From positions 1 through 42,433 of IMG/VR virus record IMGVR_UViG_3300021962_000219: DNA of 42,433 nt. One strand, 5' to 3'. Positions 29,857 through 38,571 of the stretch are shown piece by piece. A program made the translations under genes and the position numbers. The notes below the pieces were generated by a model. The model did not search any database and was not told the DNA's origin. It worked only from the letters and a program-made list of their open reading frames with translations. The DNA is from a virus. The first letter of the stretch is position 1. Each line of letters begins with the position of its first letter.

Positions 29857-30627
29857 TTAAGCAATTGTCAAGATTGCGTTTGCTGTTACTGTGTTTGCTG
29901 ACTGACCAGTGCTAGACATTTGAACACGATAGATAGAACCGCTTACTGCAACTGAAGAGTTTGCAATATTCAATGTTGCTGTCGATGTGTTTGTGTATGT
30001 ACCAGTGTTTGTCAAATCGCTGAATGCTACGTTAGCATTAGCGGCACGTTGCCAACGATAGTTGATAGTACCACCTGTTGGTAATGTTGTTGCGGCAACT
30101 GTAAATGTTGTGGCAGTTGCGGCCGCTACTGATGTGCTAGATGGCTGTGTGCCAATAACAATCTTAACGTCTGGATATACCGTATCTTCATCATCAGTAG
30201 AAATAGAGCCGATTGCGGCTAATACTTCAGTCTTTCTACGAATGTTTCCGTGCATGTCGGTATACACGTTTGTGTAGACCCATCCAGGAATCTCATTGTT
30301 TGCTGTAGCTTCGCTAGTGTCAACGCCATAAATGTTAGAAACGTTTTGTACTGTTGCGTCTGAACCAGCCGCCAAGAATTTTGGTGACTGCTTAAGCGTT
30401 GCGCTAATACCGGTTGTATTTGCGATTGCCCATGCTGGACTAATCGTCAATGCGGTATTGCTAGTGATTCCAATAACTTTTGCAGTAGTGCTGTTAACTC
30501 TAATAACATCACCAACTTGTACTTCGCCTAAAAATAACGTGCTACTACCAGTAACAGTAGATGATCCGTTTGTTGTTGCTACTGTGCCTGTTAAAGCAAG
30601 TGCGTCTTTATTTCCCCATAGTGCCAT
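29857..30627 (-). CDS. Virion surface protein with C-terminal Ig-like domain, 256 aa
   Basis: The start MALWGNKDALALTGTV and the first domain (to about 155), with FLGEVQVGDVIRVNS and MHGNIRRKTEVLAAIG, are typical of abundant virion proteins of marine T4-like phages, from memory. Residues about 160-256 are a Thr/Ala/Ser-rich Ig-like domain with a NYRWQRAANANVAFSDL core. Such domains usually sit on capsids or tails and bind weakly to glycans. It has an exact late promoter upstream and a terminator downstream, so it is probably made in large amounts. Confidence 0.83.
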   Translation of the reverse strand: MALWGNKDALALTGTVATTNGSSTVTGSSTLFLGEVQVGDVIRVNSTTAKVIGITSNTALTISPAWAIANTTGISATLKQSPKFLAAGSDATVQNVSNIYGVDTSEATANNEIPGWVYTNVYTDMHGNIRRKTEVLAAIGSISTDDEDTVYPDVKIVIGTQPSSTSVAAATATTFTVAATTLPTGGTINYRWQRAANANVAFSDLTNTGTYTNTSTATLNIANSSVAVSGSIYRVQMSSTGQSANTVTANAILTIA

Positions 30628-30642
30628 GGTATTCTCCTTTGA

Positions 30643-31134
30643 TTAATATCCTAGTTTTCGTAACTGTGAAATAGTGTTCATACTATTTATATGTCGCACC
30701 CCAATTCCACCCTTTGCAACCCACTCTTTGATGTTTTTTTCGTAGTCATCAATTAAAAGATTTGGTGTTCCGTCTGCATTTACTGCAAATTTCTGCTTTT
30801 CTTCTCTTGCAACAAGATAAACATGCTCTACATTACCCAAATGCTTTCGAACCCACTCAATCTTTTCCGGCTTACAAGTAGCCATACGCTTGGAAGGCGT
30901 GGACAAAATATATGGTTGATGCGGCTTTATGAACCTCCATAGTAGCATTGCATCAGGCATAGGCTCTAAGTTAGCCCAAAACTTTGGTACTTTACTTAGT
31001 GCTTCCCATTTGACATCCTTTTCGGTATGCTGAAAAGGTTCTAAACCTTGTGAAGTCAATACTTTATTTGCTCCGCCCATAAAGTTGACTAACACTTGAT
31101 CCATGTCACAATAAATTTGTGGCAATTCGTTCAT
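30643..31134 (-). CDS. 5'(3')-deoxyribonucleotidase-like HAD phosphatase
   Basis: 163 aa; the DxDxV nucleophile motif is visible (IYCDMDQVLVNFM, D10 and D12). Motif II is the Ser/Thr in PYILSTPS, and the C-terminal Asp pair is NLLIDDYEKNI. This is the cytosolic deoxyribonucleotidase pattern (5'(3')-nucleotidase). It would dephosphorylate deoxynucleoside monophosphates and so tune the dNTP pool. The position among virion genes is odd; its 3' end holds the late promoter of the next gene. Confidence 0.85.
   Translation of the reverse strand: MNELPQIYCDMDQVLVNFMGGANKVLTSQGLEPFQHTEKDVKWEALSKVPKFWANLEPMPDAMLLWRFIKPHQPYILSTPSKRMATCKPEKIEWVRKHLGNVEHVYLVAREEKQKFAVNADGTPNLLIDDYEKNIKEWVAKGGIGVRHINSMNTISQLRKLGY
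30684..30691 (-). promoter_or_regulatory. T4-type late promoter (exact TATAAATA)
   Basis: TATAAATAGTATG within the end of the nucleotidase gene, 57 bp before the Ig-like virion gene. AAATAGT and ACTATTT flank the box as a small 7-bp hairpin, too far from the ribosome site to hide it. Confidence 0.75.
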
Positions 31135-31135
31135 T

Positions 31136-33094
31136 TTATTCTTTGTTTTCTTTCAATTCCGGATTAATTTCGATTGGCTCTTTCTTGCCAGTCAATTGAT
31201 CGCCCCTTTCAACAGCTTTTTTGCTAGGGGTTTCTTCTTTAATCTTCTTTTTCTTCATTACGTCTTTAAGTTTCTTTGGCTTTTTAGCTTCAACGATTTC
31301 TTCTTCGTTAACAGAAACATTGCCAACTGTTTTAATTTTAACGTTTGCATCAACGCCTAATGCTTTAAATGCTTTATTAAATTTCTTAGCTAATTCTGGA
31401 CCACCAGACTTGAACTCAGGAACTTTATCTTCTTCGGATACCGCAAGCCACTTTGAAATGCCACTCTTTTTCAATTCACCTTTAGTCACATGCTTTGCAA
31501 CAGCATTCAAATCTGGATTTGTACCTTCTTTGTTCAAAAGATTGTGATAGCGAACCGCTTTCTTTAAGTCTTTGCTTGCGTTTGCATTCTTTGGATCACC
31601 AGCTTTGTCAAAATGATCGTCTGCTTTAGCTTTAGCTTCAGCACCACGCTTCATAGCCCTAATCTTGTCCATCAAACCTTCAGCCATTTTCTTTCTAGCG
31701 GCTAGTGCGGCTAGCTTCGCACGTTTGGCGGCCGCTTCTTTATCATGCGGCTTGTCGCTTGGCTTAACGTCTTTGTCGTATGCGTCACTCTCTTCCATGT
31801 CCTTTGGCTTATTACCCGCCTTCTTCATTGCAATAGCAATAGCGGCTTGTTGTGCTGGACTACCTGCTTCATCGATTTGAACTTCTTCAATGTACATGTT
31901 CAATTCATACTTATGATTGTCCATGTTGTAAACTTGAAGGTGCAATTTCTTCTTAGATTCTTTGCCGTCTTTCTTTAGATTAACAGAGAATGAATTTGTT
32001 TTACCAGCAGAAGGTTTCTTAGGGCCAGTAGCAACTTTGTCGTGCCAATCATCCATGTCTACTTCAAAGCCACGCTTCTCTGCTTGCTTGATAGCTGTCT
32101 GTACTGCTGTAGAATAATCTTTGTGATAAATTTCATAGTCAGACTTCTCTTGTAAGTCTGTTTCTTCTTTACGCAACTTTGCTAAATCATCACCATCAAT
32201 TTTACCATTCTTGTTCTTATCAAGTGCTTTTTGTTTTGCTGACAACTCTTCACCACGCAACTTCGCTAAATCAGAACCATCGATCTTGCCGTTCTTGTTC
32301 TTGTCGATTGCTTTTTGCTTTGGAGACAATTCTTCATTTGTTTTCTTACCATACATGTCAACTAGTTGTTTAACATAGAAATTGTAATGACCACGGCGAT
32401 CATTGTATTCTCTATCTCCAAGTACAGTCTTTAGTGCTTGCACAGCATCTTTTAATTCTGAACCCTTCATTATTTTTAATGCGTCTGTGACAAGTGAATC
32501 AACTCTTTGTGAGGCTTCCGTCACATCTTCATTTGTTTTCTTATCGTCATTGTCAAACTGTTTTCTAGTAGCTTTCATAATGCCAGAGAAACGTTTGTTG
32601 CCTTTTTTAATGTCGCCTTCTTTGTCTGCCTTAGATGCGTCTTCGCCAGCTTTCTTTTTATAGTCTGCTAGTTTCTCGTTAGACAACTCATCAAGCTGTG
32701 TTTCTTCTTTCATGTTTTTTCTAGCAACACGATTCTGTGCCAGTTTAGAAACAAACTTGATTTCAGCGCCAGCAAGAGATTTCAAAGATTTCAAATCTAA
32801 TCTATCAAGCATGGCAATCAATTTCTTGTATGTGTCGCTAGATGGATCAACTGTATTAATTTTAGAGTACTCAGCTTTTAATGCGGCAATCTGAGATGGA
32901 CTAAAAGATTCTTCAACAGTCTCTTCTGTTCTCAATGATTTCTTTTGTTGCTGAATTGCTTTGCGTTCTTTCTCTTGCTTCAAACGCAACTGAATCGACT
33001 TCAATGTCAACTTAGCACGTTTCTCTGCTGATTGTGTGTCTTTAATTGAAGTGCCAGAACCAACTTCTGCTTCTTTAATGTTTTTGTCAGTCAT
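31136..33094 (-). CDS. Lys/Glu-rich virion-core-like protein with two EF-hand-type loops, 652 aa
   Basis: Very charged helical protein. Two nearly identical 28-residue units at residues 253-308 carry calcium-loop text DKNKNGKIDGSD and DKNKNGKIDGDD (positions 1, 3, 5, 9 and 12 acidic or Asn). This is the dockerin/EF-hand pattern. Ala/Lys-rich repeats (KAGNKPKDM; EAAAKRAKLAALAARKK) follow, with an acidic/Lys end. By position next to the 916-aa protein and by composition, it is probably a head-core or internal virion protein, possibly cleaved during maturation. No enzymatic domain is seen. Confidence 0.75.
   Translation of the reverse strand: MTDKNIKEAEVGSGTSIKDTQSAEKRAKLTLKSIQLRLKQEKERKAIQQQKKSLRTEETVEESFSPSQIAALKAEYSKINTVDPSSDTYKKLIAMLDRLDLKSLKSLAGAEIKFVSKLAQNRVARKNMKEETQLDELSNEKLADYKKKAGEDASKADKEGDIKKGNKRFSGIMKATRKQFDNDDKKTNEDVTEASQRVDSLVTDALKIMKGSELKDAVQALKTVLGDREYNDRRGHYNFYVKQLVDMYGKKTNEELSPKQKAIDKNKNGKIDGSDLAKLRGEELSAKQKALDKNKNGKIDGDDLAKLRKEETDLQEKSDYEIYHKDYSTAVQTAIKQAEKRGFEVDMDDWHDKVATGPKKPSAGKTNSFSVNLKKDGKESKKKLHLQVYNMDNHKYELNMYIEEVQIDEAGSPAQQAAIAIAMKKAGNKPKDMEESDAYDKDVKPSDKPHDKEAAAKRAKLAALAARKKMAEGLMDKIRAMKRGAEAKAKADDHFDKAGDPKNANASKDLKKAVRYHNLLNKEGTNPDLNAVAKHVTKGELKKSGISKWLAVSEEDKVPEFKSGGPELAKKFNKAFKALGVDANVKIKTVGNVSVNEEEIVEAKKPKKLKDVMKKKKIKEETPSKKAVERGDQLTGKKEPIEINPELKENKE
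32171..32338 (-). repeat. Two 84-bp tandem coding units (EF-hand-type)
   Basis: Two adjacent 28-codon units differ by only four amino acids, chiefly P/A and S/D changes. The near-identity indicates a recent duplication in the gene. Confidence 0.8.
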
Positions 33095-33106
33095 CTATAT
33101 CTCCTA

Positions 33107-35857
33107 TTAACTGTCTACTTTAGCGCCAGCACGCCATTGATAACACGACCAGTAATTTGCTTTCCATTTTGGTCCTGGATTATCACAACCATGTCTTGCT
33201 CTGAAACTTGCTCTACGTTCTGGATCGTCACGTTTGATTTCCATATTGGGATCACCGAAACGAACGATAACAACATTACCATTTGGTCCCATAGTGTATA
33301 CACCAAACTTCTTTGGACCATCAGGTGTTCTGAATGGATTATTAAGTGTAACTGTTTTGCCTTGATAGTCTGCTTCGACTAAAATGCTTTCCCAATCAAC
33401 TTCTTCTAAAATTTCAGTTTCTTCTGCGACACTATCTTTTGGCACACAATCAGGAACCATTTTGTTCCCTTTCTTTTTCATGCCAACTTGTTTATGTGTG
33501 TCCCAACATTTTTCTTCTAAGTCTTTGCAGTCATCGCAACATTCATCTTCTTCATCAAAGACTTTATACTTTCTTTGTGTAGCAGGTTCATTGACTGTAT
33601 TGCTTGCAGTCTCTTGTGAATACTTAGCTGTGACGATTTCTAGGCTTTGACCAGGAGTTTCTCTGGAGTACGCAATACGCATTGCATCTGTGCCCCACTC
33701 TAACGCTTCTGCAAATTTAGAGAACTCTTCGTTGCTTTTTACTTTAGATGCTAAGTCGCTATCCGCACCGCCCCATGTTCCTTTACCCTTTGTGATAAAA
33801 GAATTCACTCTAGCGAATGCCCATTGTTGTGGTGTTGTTCCAGGTCTATGTCCGCCTTGCCAAGCCGCCATACCACGATTGTAAACTTGTTTTAGAATGC
33901 CATAAGAAATGCCAGACTTCTCCGCTTTCTTTTTCAAGCCTTCAATCTCTTCTAAGATTGGTTTAAACTCTTCGTATGCGTCCCCGAAATCTTCTGGATC
34001 CATGCCCATCAATTCAGCTTCTAATTCATCATCATTGTCTTCTTCATCATCTTCTAATTCATCATCCGACATTTCTTCATCATCACCATTTTCAAATTCT
34101 AAGTAATCACGTACTGAAGAAATGTAGTCTGTCGCTTTTGTAATTTTAGAAAGAACCCATTGCTCTGGCTCTTCTTCCATGCTTTCCATCATATCTAAAA
34201 CATCTTCTGCGTCATCTACAAGACTAGCCAATTCAATTTGCGCCATAGAGATACCATCCATCTCTACAGAATCGTCATACTCTTCGCCCATCAACTTCAT
34301 GCCAGTTACATCTTGAATCAACTTCCAAGCGGCAGTCTGATTCTTATCAGCAATAAGTTTCTTGAGTTTTTCTTTTTGTTCTTTTGACGCAACTTCAAAG
34401 AACTTCATCATTTCCATCATACCGATGTTGCCTTTGTATGCGGCTTCTTGAATAGATTCTTTTTGTAGTTGTGTTTTTGTCATTCTGAACAATGCATCGC
34501 TAGACAATACCATGTCTAACAATGTTGACAACAAATTATTTGTTGCAGTTCTTTCTTGCGTTGAAAGTGTGTCGCCAGTCTCTAGTTTAGATACAGCACG
34601 TTTGATAACACCCAACAATGCTTTGTCTGCTAAACCCATACGAACAAGCATATCTAAACGTGACAATTCTTTCTTGTCAACTGCTTCACCATACATCTGT
34701 TTGAATTTTTTTGTATGCTTAGATTGTGGCATACCTTTTTCACGTGCTTCTTTATCACCAGGTGCGTCTTTGTATGCACTTGAATCAGAATCTGATTTTG
34801 GTCCAGTTGTTGCAAAGTGTGATGCACGTGCATCTTTAGTATCTTTGTCTAAACCAACATAATACTTCTTAGGTTGTGTTCCATCTTTACTATTAACATC
34901 TTTGTCTTGTGGTAGAGTTGGTTTTTCAACAATGAAATTTGCAAATGAGCTGTTTACATCTTCTTTAGTAGTAGACACATGTTGTTTTCTCAACAACTCA
35001 TTTTTTCGTGCAACTGGAATTAAACGTACTGCGAACTTACGAATTGCTGGCAATGTTTTTTGCAGTCTTGTATCAACTGCAATTTTCTCACCAGTACTCA
35101 AGTCCGCATAGTTCTTACCACCAGCAAGTCTTGCTCTGAAAAATTTATATGCCATCTTAACGGCACGTTGTTTCAATCTCTTAGGATCGGCAAAACGTTT
35201 TGCTTGCAATGATCTTGCTCTAACTAAACGCTTTTGAATTCTTTTGAATTGTTGCGCTCTTTGTCTACGTTGTGCAAATGACAAAACGTTTTCATCTAAT
35301 TCTAGTTCTTCAGACAATTTCATTCCTTTCTTAACCGCATTGAATAACGCTTTTGCGTCTGCGTCAGATAATTTTGATGGCACACCTTGTTTAAAACTAT
35401 TAAAATCATCCGATGATACAAAACTACGCATTTTGGAACCAGACATACCTGTAACGCCTTCTGCGTCAGGGTCACGTTCTCCTGCTGAAATGATTTCGAT
35501 TGATTTAAAGTCAAAGTCTTTGCCGTTGTACTTATTCAGCAAAGTCTTAAATTCTGGGATTCTGTCGCTACCTACCACGACAACTAGATTGTCGTATTTA
35601 CCTGTGAGTTCTTTTGCAACTTCAATAATTGTACGTGCAGGCGAATTCTGAACCATAGGTCCAAATGCCTTTTTGGCAAACTTAACTTTTGTATTGAAGT
35701 CTAGGGGGTCTTTTTTAGGATTTGTGCTGTGAGAAAGATACAGTTTTGCATCAGCGTTGCGCTTGATTGCTTCAGACTTGATTTTATCTGCTAATTTTTC
35801 GTGCCCATTTGTCATGGGATTCATTCTTCCGAATGATAAAACTACTGTACTTTTCAT
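33107..35857 (-). CDS. 916-aa multidomain virion-type protein with adenylyltransferase-like N-terminus
   Basis: Residues 1-150 form a nucleotidyltransferase fold: FGRMNPMTNGHEKL with T16-x-G18-H19, VVVVGSDRIPEF, and SGSKMR (139-144) as the second signature. Then a very basic Arg/Lys stretch (about 190-260), a linker, and an acidic region (about 560-625). A DUF5824-like domain follows (about 640-705; ILKQVYNRGMAAWQGGHRPG), then a Cys cluster ECCDDC (about 772). The C-terminal 83 residues (NNPFRTPDGPKKFGVY; RRASFRARHGCDNPGPK) are DUF6321-like, often fused to head proteins. It looks like a polyprotein cut in the head. An exact late promoter lies upstream. The role of the enzyme head is unknown. 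Confidence 0.82.
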   Translation of the reverse strand: MKSTVVLSFGRMNPMTNGHEKLADKIKSEAIKRNADAKLYLSHSTNPKKDPLDFNTKVKFAKKAFGPMVQNSPARTIIEVAKELTGKYDNLVVVVGSDRIPEFKTLLNKYNGKDFDFKSIEIISAGERDPDAEGVTGMSGSKMRSFVSSDDFNSFKQGVPSKLSDADAKALFNAVKKGMKLSEELELDENVLSFAQRRQRAQQFKRIQKRLVRARSLQAKRFADPKRLKQRAVKMAYKFFRARLAGGKNYADLSTGEKIAVDTRLQKTLPAIRKFAVRLIPVARKNELLRKQHVSTTKEDVNSSFANFIVEKPTLPQDKDVNSKDGTQPKKYYVGLDKDTKDARASHFATTGPKSDSDSSAYKDAPGDKEAREKGMPQSKHTKKFKQMYGEAVDKKELSRLDMLVRMGLADKALLGVIKRAVSKLETGDTLSTQERTATNNLLSTLLDMVLSSDALFRMTKTQLQKESIQEAAYKGNIGMMEMMKFFEVASKEQKEKLKKLIADKNQTAAWKLIQDVTGMKLMGEEYDDSVEMDGISMAQIELASLVDDAEDVLDMMESMEEEPEQWVLSKITKATDYISSVRDYLEFENGDDEEMSDDELEDDEEDNDDELEAELMGMDPEDFGDAYEEFKPILEEIEGLKKKAEKSGISYGILKQVYNRGMAAWQGGHRPGTTPQQWAFARVNSFITKGKGTWGGADSDLASKVKSNEEFSKFAEALEWGTDAMRIAYSRETPGQSLEIVTAKYSQETASNTVNEPATQRKYKVFDEEDECCDDCKDLEEKCWDTHKQVGMKKKGNKMVPDCVPKDSVAEETEILEEVDWESILVEADYQGKTVTLNNPFRTPDGPKKFGVYTMGPNGNVVIVRFGDPNMEIKRDDPERRASFRARHGCDNPGPKWKANYWSCYQWRAGAKVDS

Positions 35858-35915
35858 GGAGGTTTCCTTAGACTTATCCTTGCAGGTCTGCCGTAGCCTA
35901 ACTGCGCTTATGATT

Positions 35916-35923
35916 TATTTATA
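35916..35923 (-). promoter_or_regulatory. T4-type late promoter (exact TATAAATA)
   Basis: GGTAATTATAAATAAATC, 60 bp before the 916-aa gene. It shares the upstream GGTAAT with the box at 38563-38570. The 149-bp gap between 35857 and 36006 also has a weaker CTAAATA near 35932; no gene or clear terminator is seen in it. Confidence 0.75.
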
Positions 35924-36006
35924 ATTACCTGTATTTAGTGCATATGTACCAAGTATTTCTATATCCCGAGTTATACATAAAGGTGTCCGGTTTCAGATTA
36001 ACCTTA

Positions 36007-37311
36007 TTACCTAGAAACCTCTTCCCAATCCACAGAAGTCAAAGCACTAACAGTATTAACAGAAGCCGACATTGCAATTGTTAATGGTTCTGGTGTTGAA
36101 GTTAATGAGTTTCTTTGCAATTGAAACTTAAACAATGCTTCTTTCAAAATGTCAATCGTCTGTGAAGATTGATTTGTGATGCCGATGTATCCAGTTCCAA
36201 GAACTGTTCCTCCAGATATTCCCGTAGCACTCAAGTCATATTGAACTGAAGAATCCGTAATATCAGTCCATGATGGTGATGTTAATGTTCCACCCCTAAT
36301 TATTCGCCAAGCAACACTACATGGGTTTGAGTTGATACCCAATAATGATATTGCAGTAAGAATTACAATCGCATCAAGGTTTGCAGACTTTAATTGGAGA
36401 GACACTACCGGATAATATGTTCCTGCTGTAGTCAATGTTTTTGGTGTTTGAACTGGCGTACCGATAGATTTTTGATCGCCACGCAATTCGTATCCACCTT
36501 CAGAAATTGTAGAAGAACAAATTTGCTTAAATGTGCTTCCGCCAGATACGGTTCCGATATTTTTGATTTCATATCGTAATGGTAAAGACGCTGTAGTGAT
36601 ATATGTTGAACTCAATAGGTTTGCGTGATGAAACGAATGACAATGAATCAATTGTCCATTGATAACAAACCCACATCGAACAGAACCAACACCCAACCAT
36701 TCAATATCTGTCCAGAAAATTTGTGCTTGTGTCAAATCTAATGTCAATTGTGATGGACCTGTACCATCCAATGGGTCATAATTCCAGTCTGCTTGGAGTG
36801 CTGGCGTATCAACAACTGATCCACTTACCATAGACCTTTCAACAAAACTAATTGTGTTTCCAGATTGCTCTAAGAAGATTCCGTTGTTTGCACCAAAGTA
36901 TCCGACACGTTGTCTTAGATTTGTTTTCGGTGCATTCATCACCATAGTGTTCAAAACAAACAATGACTTACCTGGTTGATAAGACATAACTTTTGTTGTC
37001 TCACGAACAATCTCTGCATTTGCAGTTCCGTTTGTCAAATTCAGATTAATCAAACCCTCATTTGATGAAAATACGTATGTTGTATTTGCTGTGTTTGACG
37101 TAGCCCAAAGTCCGTTGTCTTTATATCTATGTGAAGAATCAAAGAGTGTCAATGGCGTTGACATTCTTGCTCTACCGAATGCATCAACCGCAACACCTGT
37201 TGGGTTTGCAGGACCAACACGATTGCCGTATTGATCGGCGAGCATGACAACTTCAAAGAGTGTTTTGTTGTCTTGTAAATATTGGTGGGTGTCTTTTCTA
37301 AACTGTGCCAT
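36007..37311 (-). CDS. Virion structural protein, beta-rich, 434 aa
   Basis: Start chosen at MAQFRKDTHQYLQD (37311), which shares an A with the upstream stop (TAATG). The ATG four codons earlier is also possible but is set too close to AAAGG. The text DAFGRARMSTPLTLFDSSHR, then GLWATSN, then LRQRVGYFGANNGIFL, occurs in cyanophage-type T4 relatives as a structural protein, from memory. Beta-sandwich rich in Thr, Ser and Gly; a tail or head decoration role is likely. Probably expressed late through read-through from the KxDG gene's promoter. Confidence 0.8.
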   Translation of the reverse strand: MAQFRKDTHQYLQDNKTLFEVVMLADQYGNRVGPANPTGVAVDAFGRARMSTPLTLFDSSHRYKDNGLWATSNTANTTYVFSSNEGLINLNLTNGTANAEIVRETTKVMSYQPGKSLFVLNTMVMNAPKTNLRQRVGYFGANNGIFLEQSGNTISFVERSMVSGSVVDTPALQADWNYDPLDGTGPSQLTLDLTQAQIFWTDIEWLGVGSVRCGFVINGQLIHCHSFHHANLLSSTYITTASLPLRYEIKNIGTVSGGSTFKQICSSTISEGGYELRGDQKSIGTPVQTPKTLTTAGTYYPVVSLQLKSANLDAIVILTAISLLGINSNPCSVAWRIIRGGTLTSPSWTDITDSSVQYDLSATGISGGTVLGTGYIGITNQSSQTIDILKEALFKFQLQRNSLTSTPEPLTIAMSASVNTVSALTSVDWEEVSR

Positions 37312-38537
37312 TATCGTTGCCATCCTTTGATTACATCAGGAGAGAAATTTGCATAACTGAATTGCATTCTGTCAACCAACTTGACAGCATTCCCCTTGAT
37401 CTTATCGATTGCTACGTAGCCTTCGACACCAGTTACCTCATATCCTTTCTTAGTCAATAAGAAAGTGTTTAAGGTTTTAACTTCATCCATCTTTTTAATC
37501 AGAATCAATTTCGCTTCTGCTAGTAGATTCATCATTGTAAAAATATCTTCTAAGTGTGCTTTGTTCTTTGGTGAGAAAAATTGCAGAACTTTGCTTTTCT
37601 TTAGCATCTGAGTAGCACGCCCACGTTCGCCTTTACCCTCTGCTTGTTTCTCGTAGTAGTCTTCAATGTATTGAATTAATTCTTTAACGTGAGTTTTGAC
37701 GTTTGTGATTTTCAATTGCTGGCGCACTTTTGAATTATTGAATGTCTTGATGCGTTCAATCAAATCATCATCCGTATTGATATAGTTTAGAGTAGCGGCA
37801 TCTAACTTTTGAAATATCTTTCCAGCGTCAGATAGAATTGCAGTCACATTGTCATTCTCTGCTTGCGTCAACGTAGCTTTACCAGACACATCGTGATAGA
37901 CTGCGCTTGTCATCCAAACGTTTGAATTCTTTGTGAGTGTGCTGAGAATGTCTTTACCAAAAACTGCTGACATTGTTTCGAATGTGTCGCCTTCGTATAT
38001 TGTATGCCAAACGATACCAATCTTTGCTCTTTGTATTTCTTTAGCAAGTTCACTTCCCGTAGGTACTGCATAGACAAGAGTGTTTGGATGAAACGTTACG
38101 TATGATTCGCCTTCAATTGTTTCTGTCTTCAAGTCTGATTGTGTGAATAACAAGTCGCCTTGAATCACGCCTTTGATGTTGATCTTAGGCAACCACATCA
38201 AACACGCTTTGAGTTTGTCTGCTAAATCGCCAGAAGTGTCTGCATCGATATCTGCTGGAGTTTTATATACTTTAGGATTTTTATTGAAGACACCCTTCTT
38301 CGCAACAAAGAACTTGCCGTCTGTTGGGTCTTGTCCTGCAAAAACTGCTGGTGCACCATCCCACTTGACTGAAATGTCAACTTTGCTTTTAGAATGTCCA
38401 GCAAGCATATCACGCACCGCTCTGAGTGCGTTTATGCTATCTCTAGTTCCTTCAACACCGCCATTTAGAACATCGTCTTCCGCATGTTCCATGTGAGTGT
38501 TTTTCTTCTCAATAAGATAATCTTTAAATTTAAACAT
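37311..38537 (-). CDS. KxDG nucleotidyltransferase-like protein (DUF6267-like), 408 aa
   Basis: Residues 52-66 read KVDISVKWDGAPAVF: K58-W-D60-G61 fits motif I (KxDG) of the ATP-dependent ligase/capping superfamily, where the Lys takes AMP. Further strands match the later motifs: VIQGDLLF (124-131) as motif III, FHPNTLVYAV (149-158), and IGIVWHT (173-179) as IIIa. The helical C-terminal half is not like DNA-binding domains of known ligases. From memory it is a DUF6267 protein of T4-like phages, probably packed or acting in assembly. Late promoter and a hairpin stand at its start. Confidence 0.72.
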   Translation of the reverse strand: MFKFKDYLIEKKNTHMEHAEDDVLNGGVEGTRDSINALRAVRDMLAGHSKSKVDISVKWDGAPAVFAGQDPTDGKFFVAKKGVFNKNPKVYKTPADIDADTSGDLADKLKACLMWLPKINIKGVIQGDLLFTQSDLKTETIEGESYVTFHPNTLVYAVPTGSELAKEIQRAKIGIVWHTIYEGDTFETMSAVFGKDILSTLTKNSNVWMTSAVYHDVSGKATLTQAENDNVTAILSDAGKIFQKLDAATLNYINTDDDLIERIKTFNNSKVRQQLKITNVKTHVKELIQYIEDYYEKQAEGKGERGRATQMLKKSKVLQFFSPKNKAHLEDIFTMMNLLAEAKLILIKKMDEVKTLNTFLLTKKGYEVTGVEGYVAIDKIKGNAVKLVDRMQFSYANFSPDVIKGWQR

Positions 38538-38541
38538 AATT

Positions 38542-38570
38542 GGTCTATCGTTGCAATAGACCTATTTATA
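38542..38570 (-). promoter_or_regulatory. Late promoter with start-site hairpin before the KxDG gene
   Basis: Exact TATAAATA (38563-38570), then GGTCTAT, 7-base loop, ATAGACC (38542-38562). The 3' arm ends 4 bases before the ATG and covers the only AGA-like ribosome site. A start near 38557 would drop most of the 5' arm, so the stem forms only on longer upstream transcripts. Confidence 0.65.
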
Positions 38571-38571
38571 A

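Noticed and set aside
29313-30646. Long plus-strand frames opposite the fibre-like and Ig-like genes
   Set aside because: They are antisense to well-supported virion genes with ordered promoters and terminator; codon pattern is a mirror of Ala/Thr/Asn-rich genes.
32171-32338. EF-hand units as a mobile or regulatory DNA repeat
   Set aside because: The repeat is in frame, protein-level conserved and only two copies; an in-gene duplication explains it.
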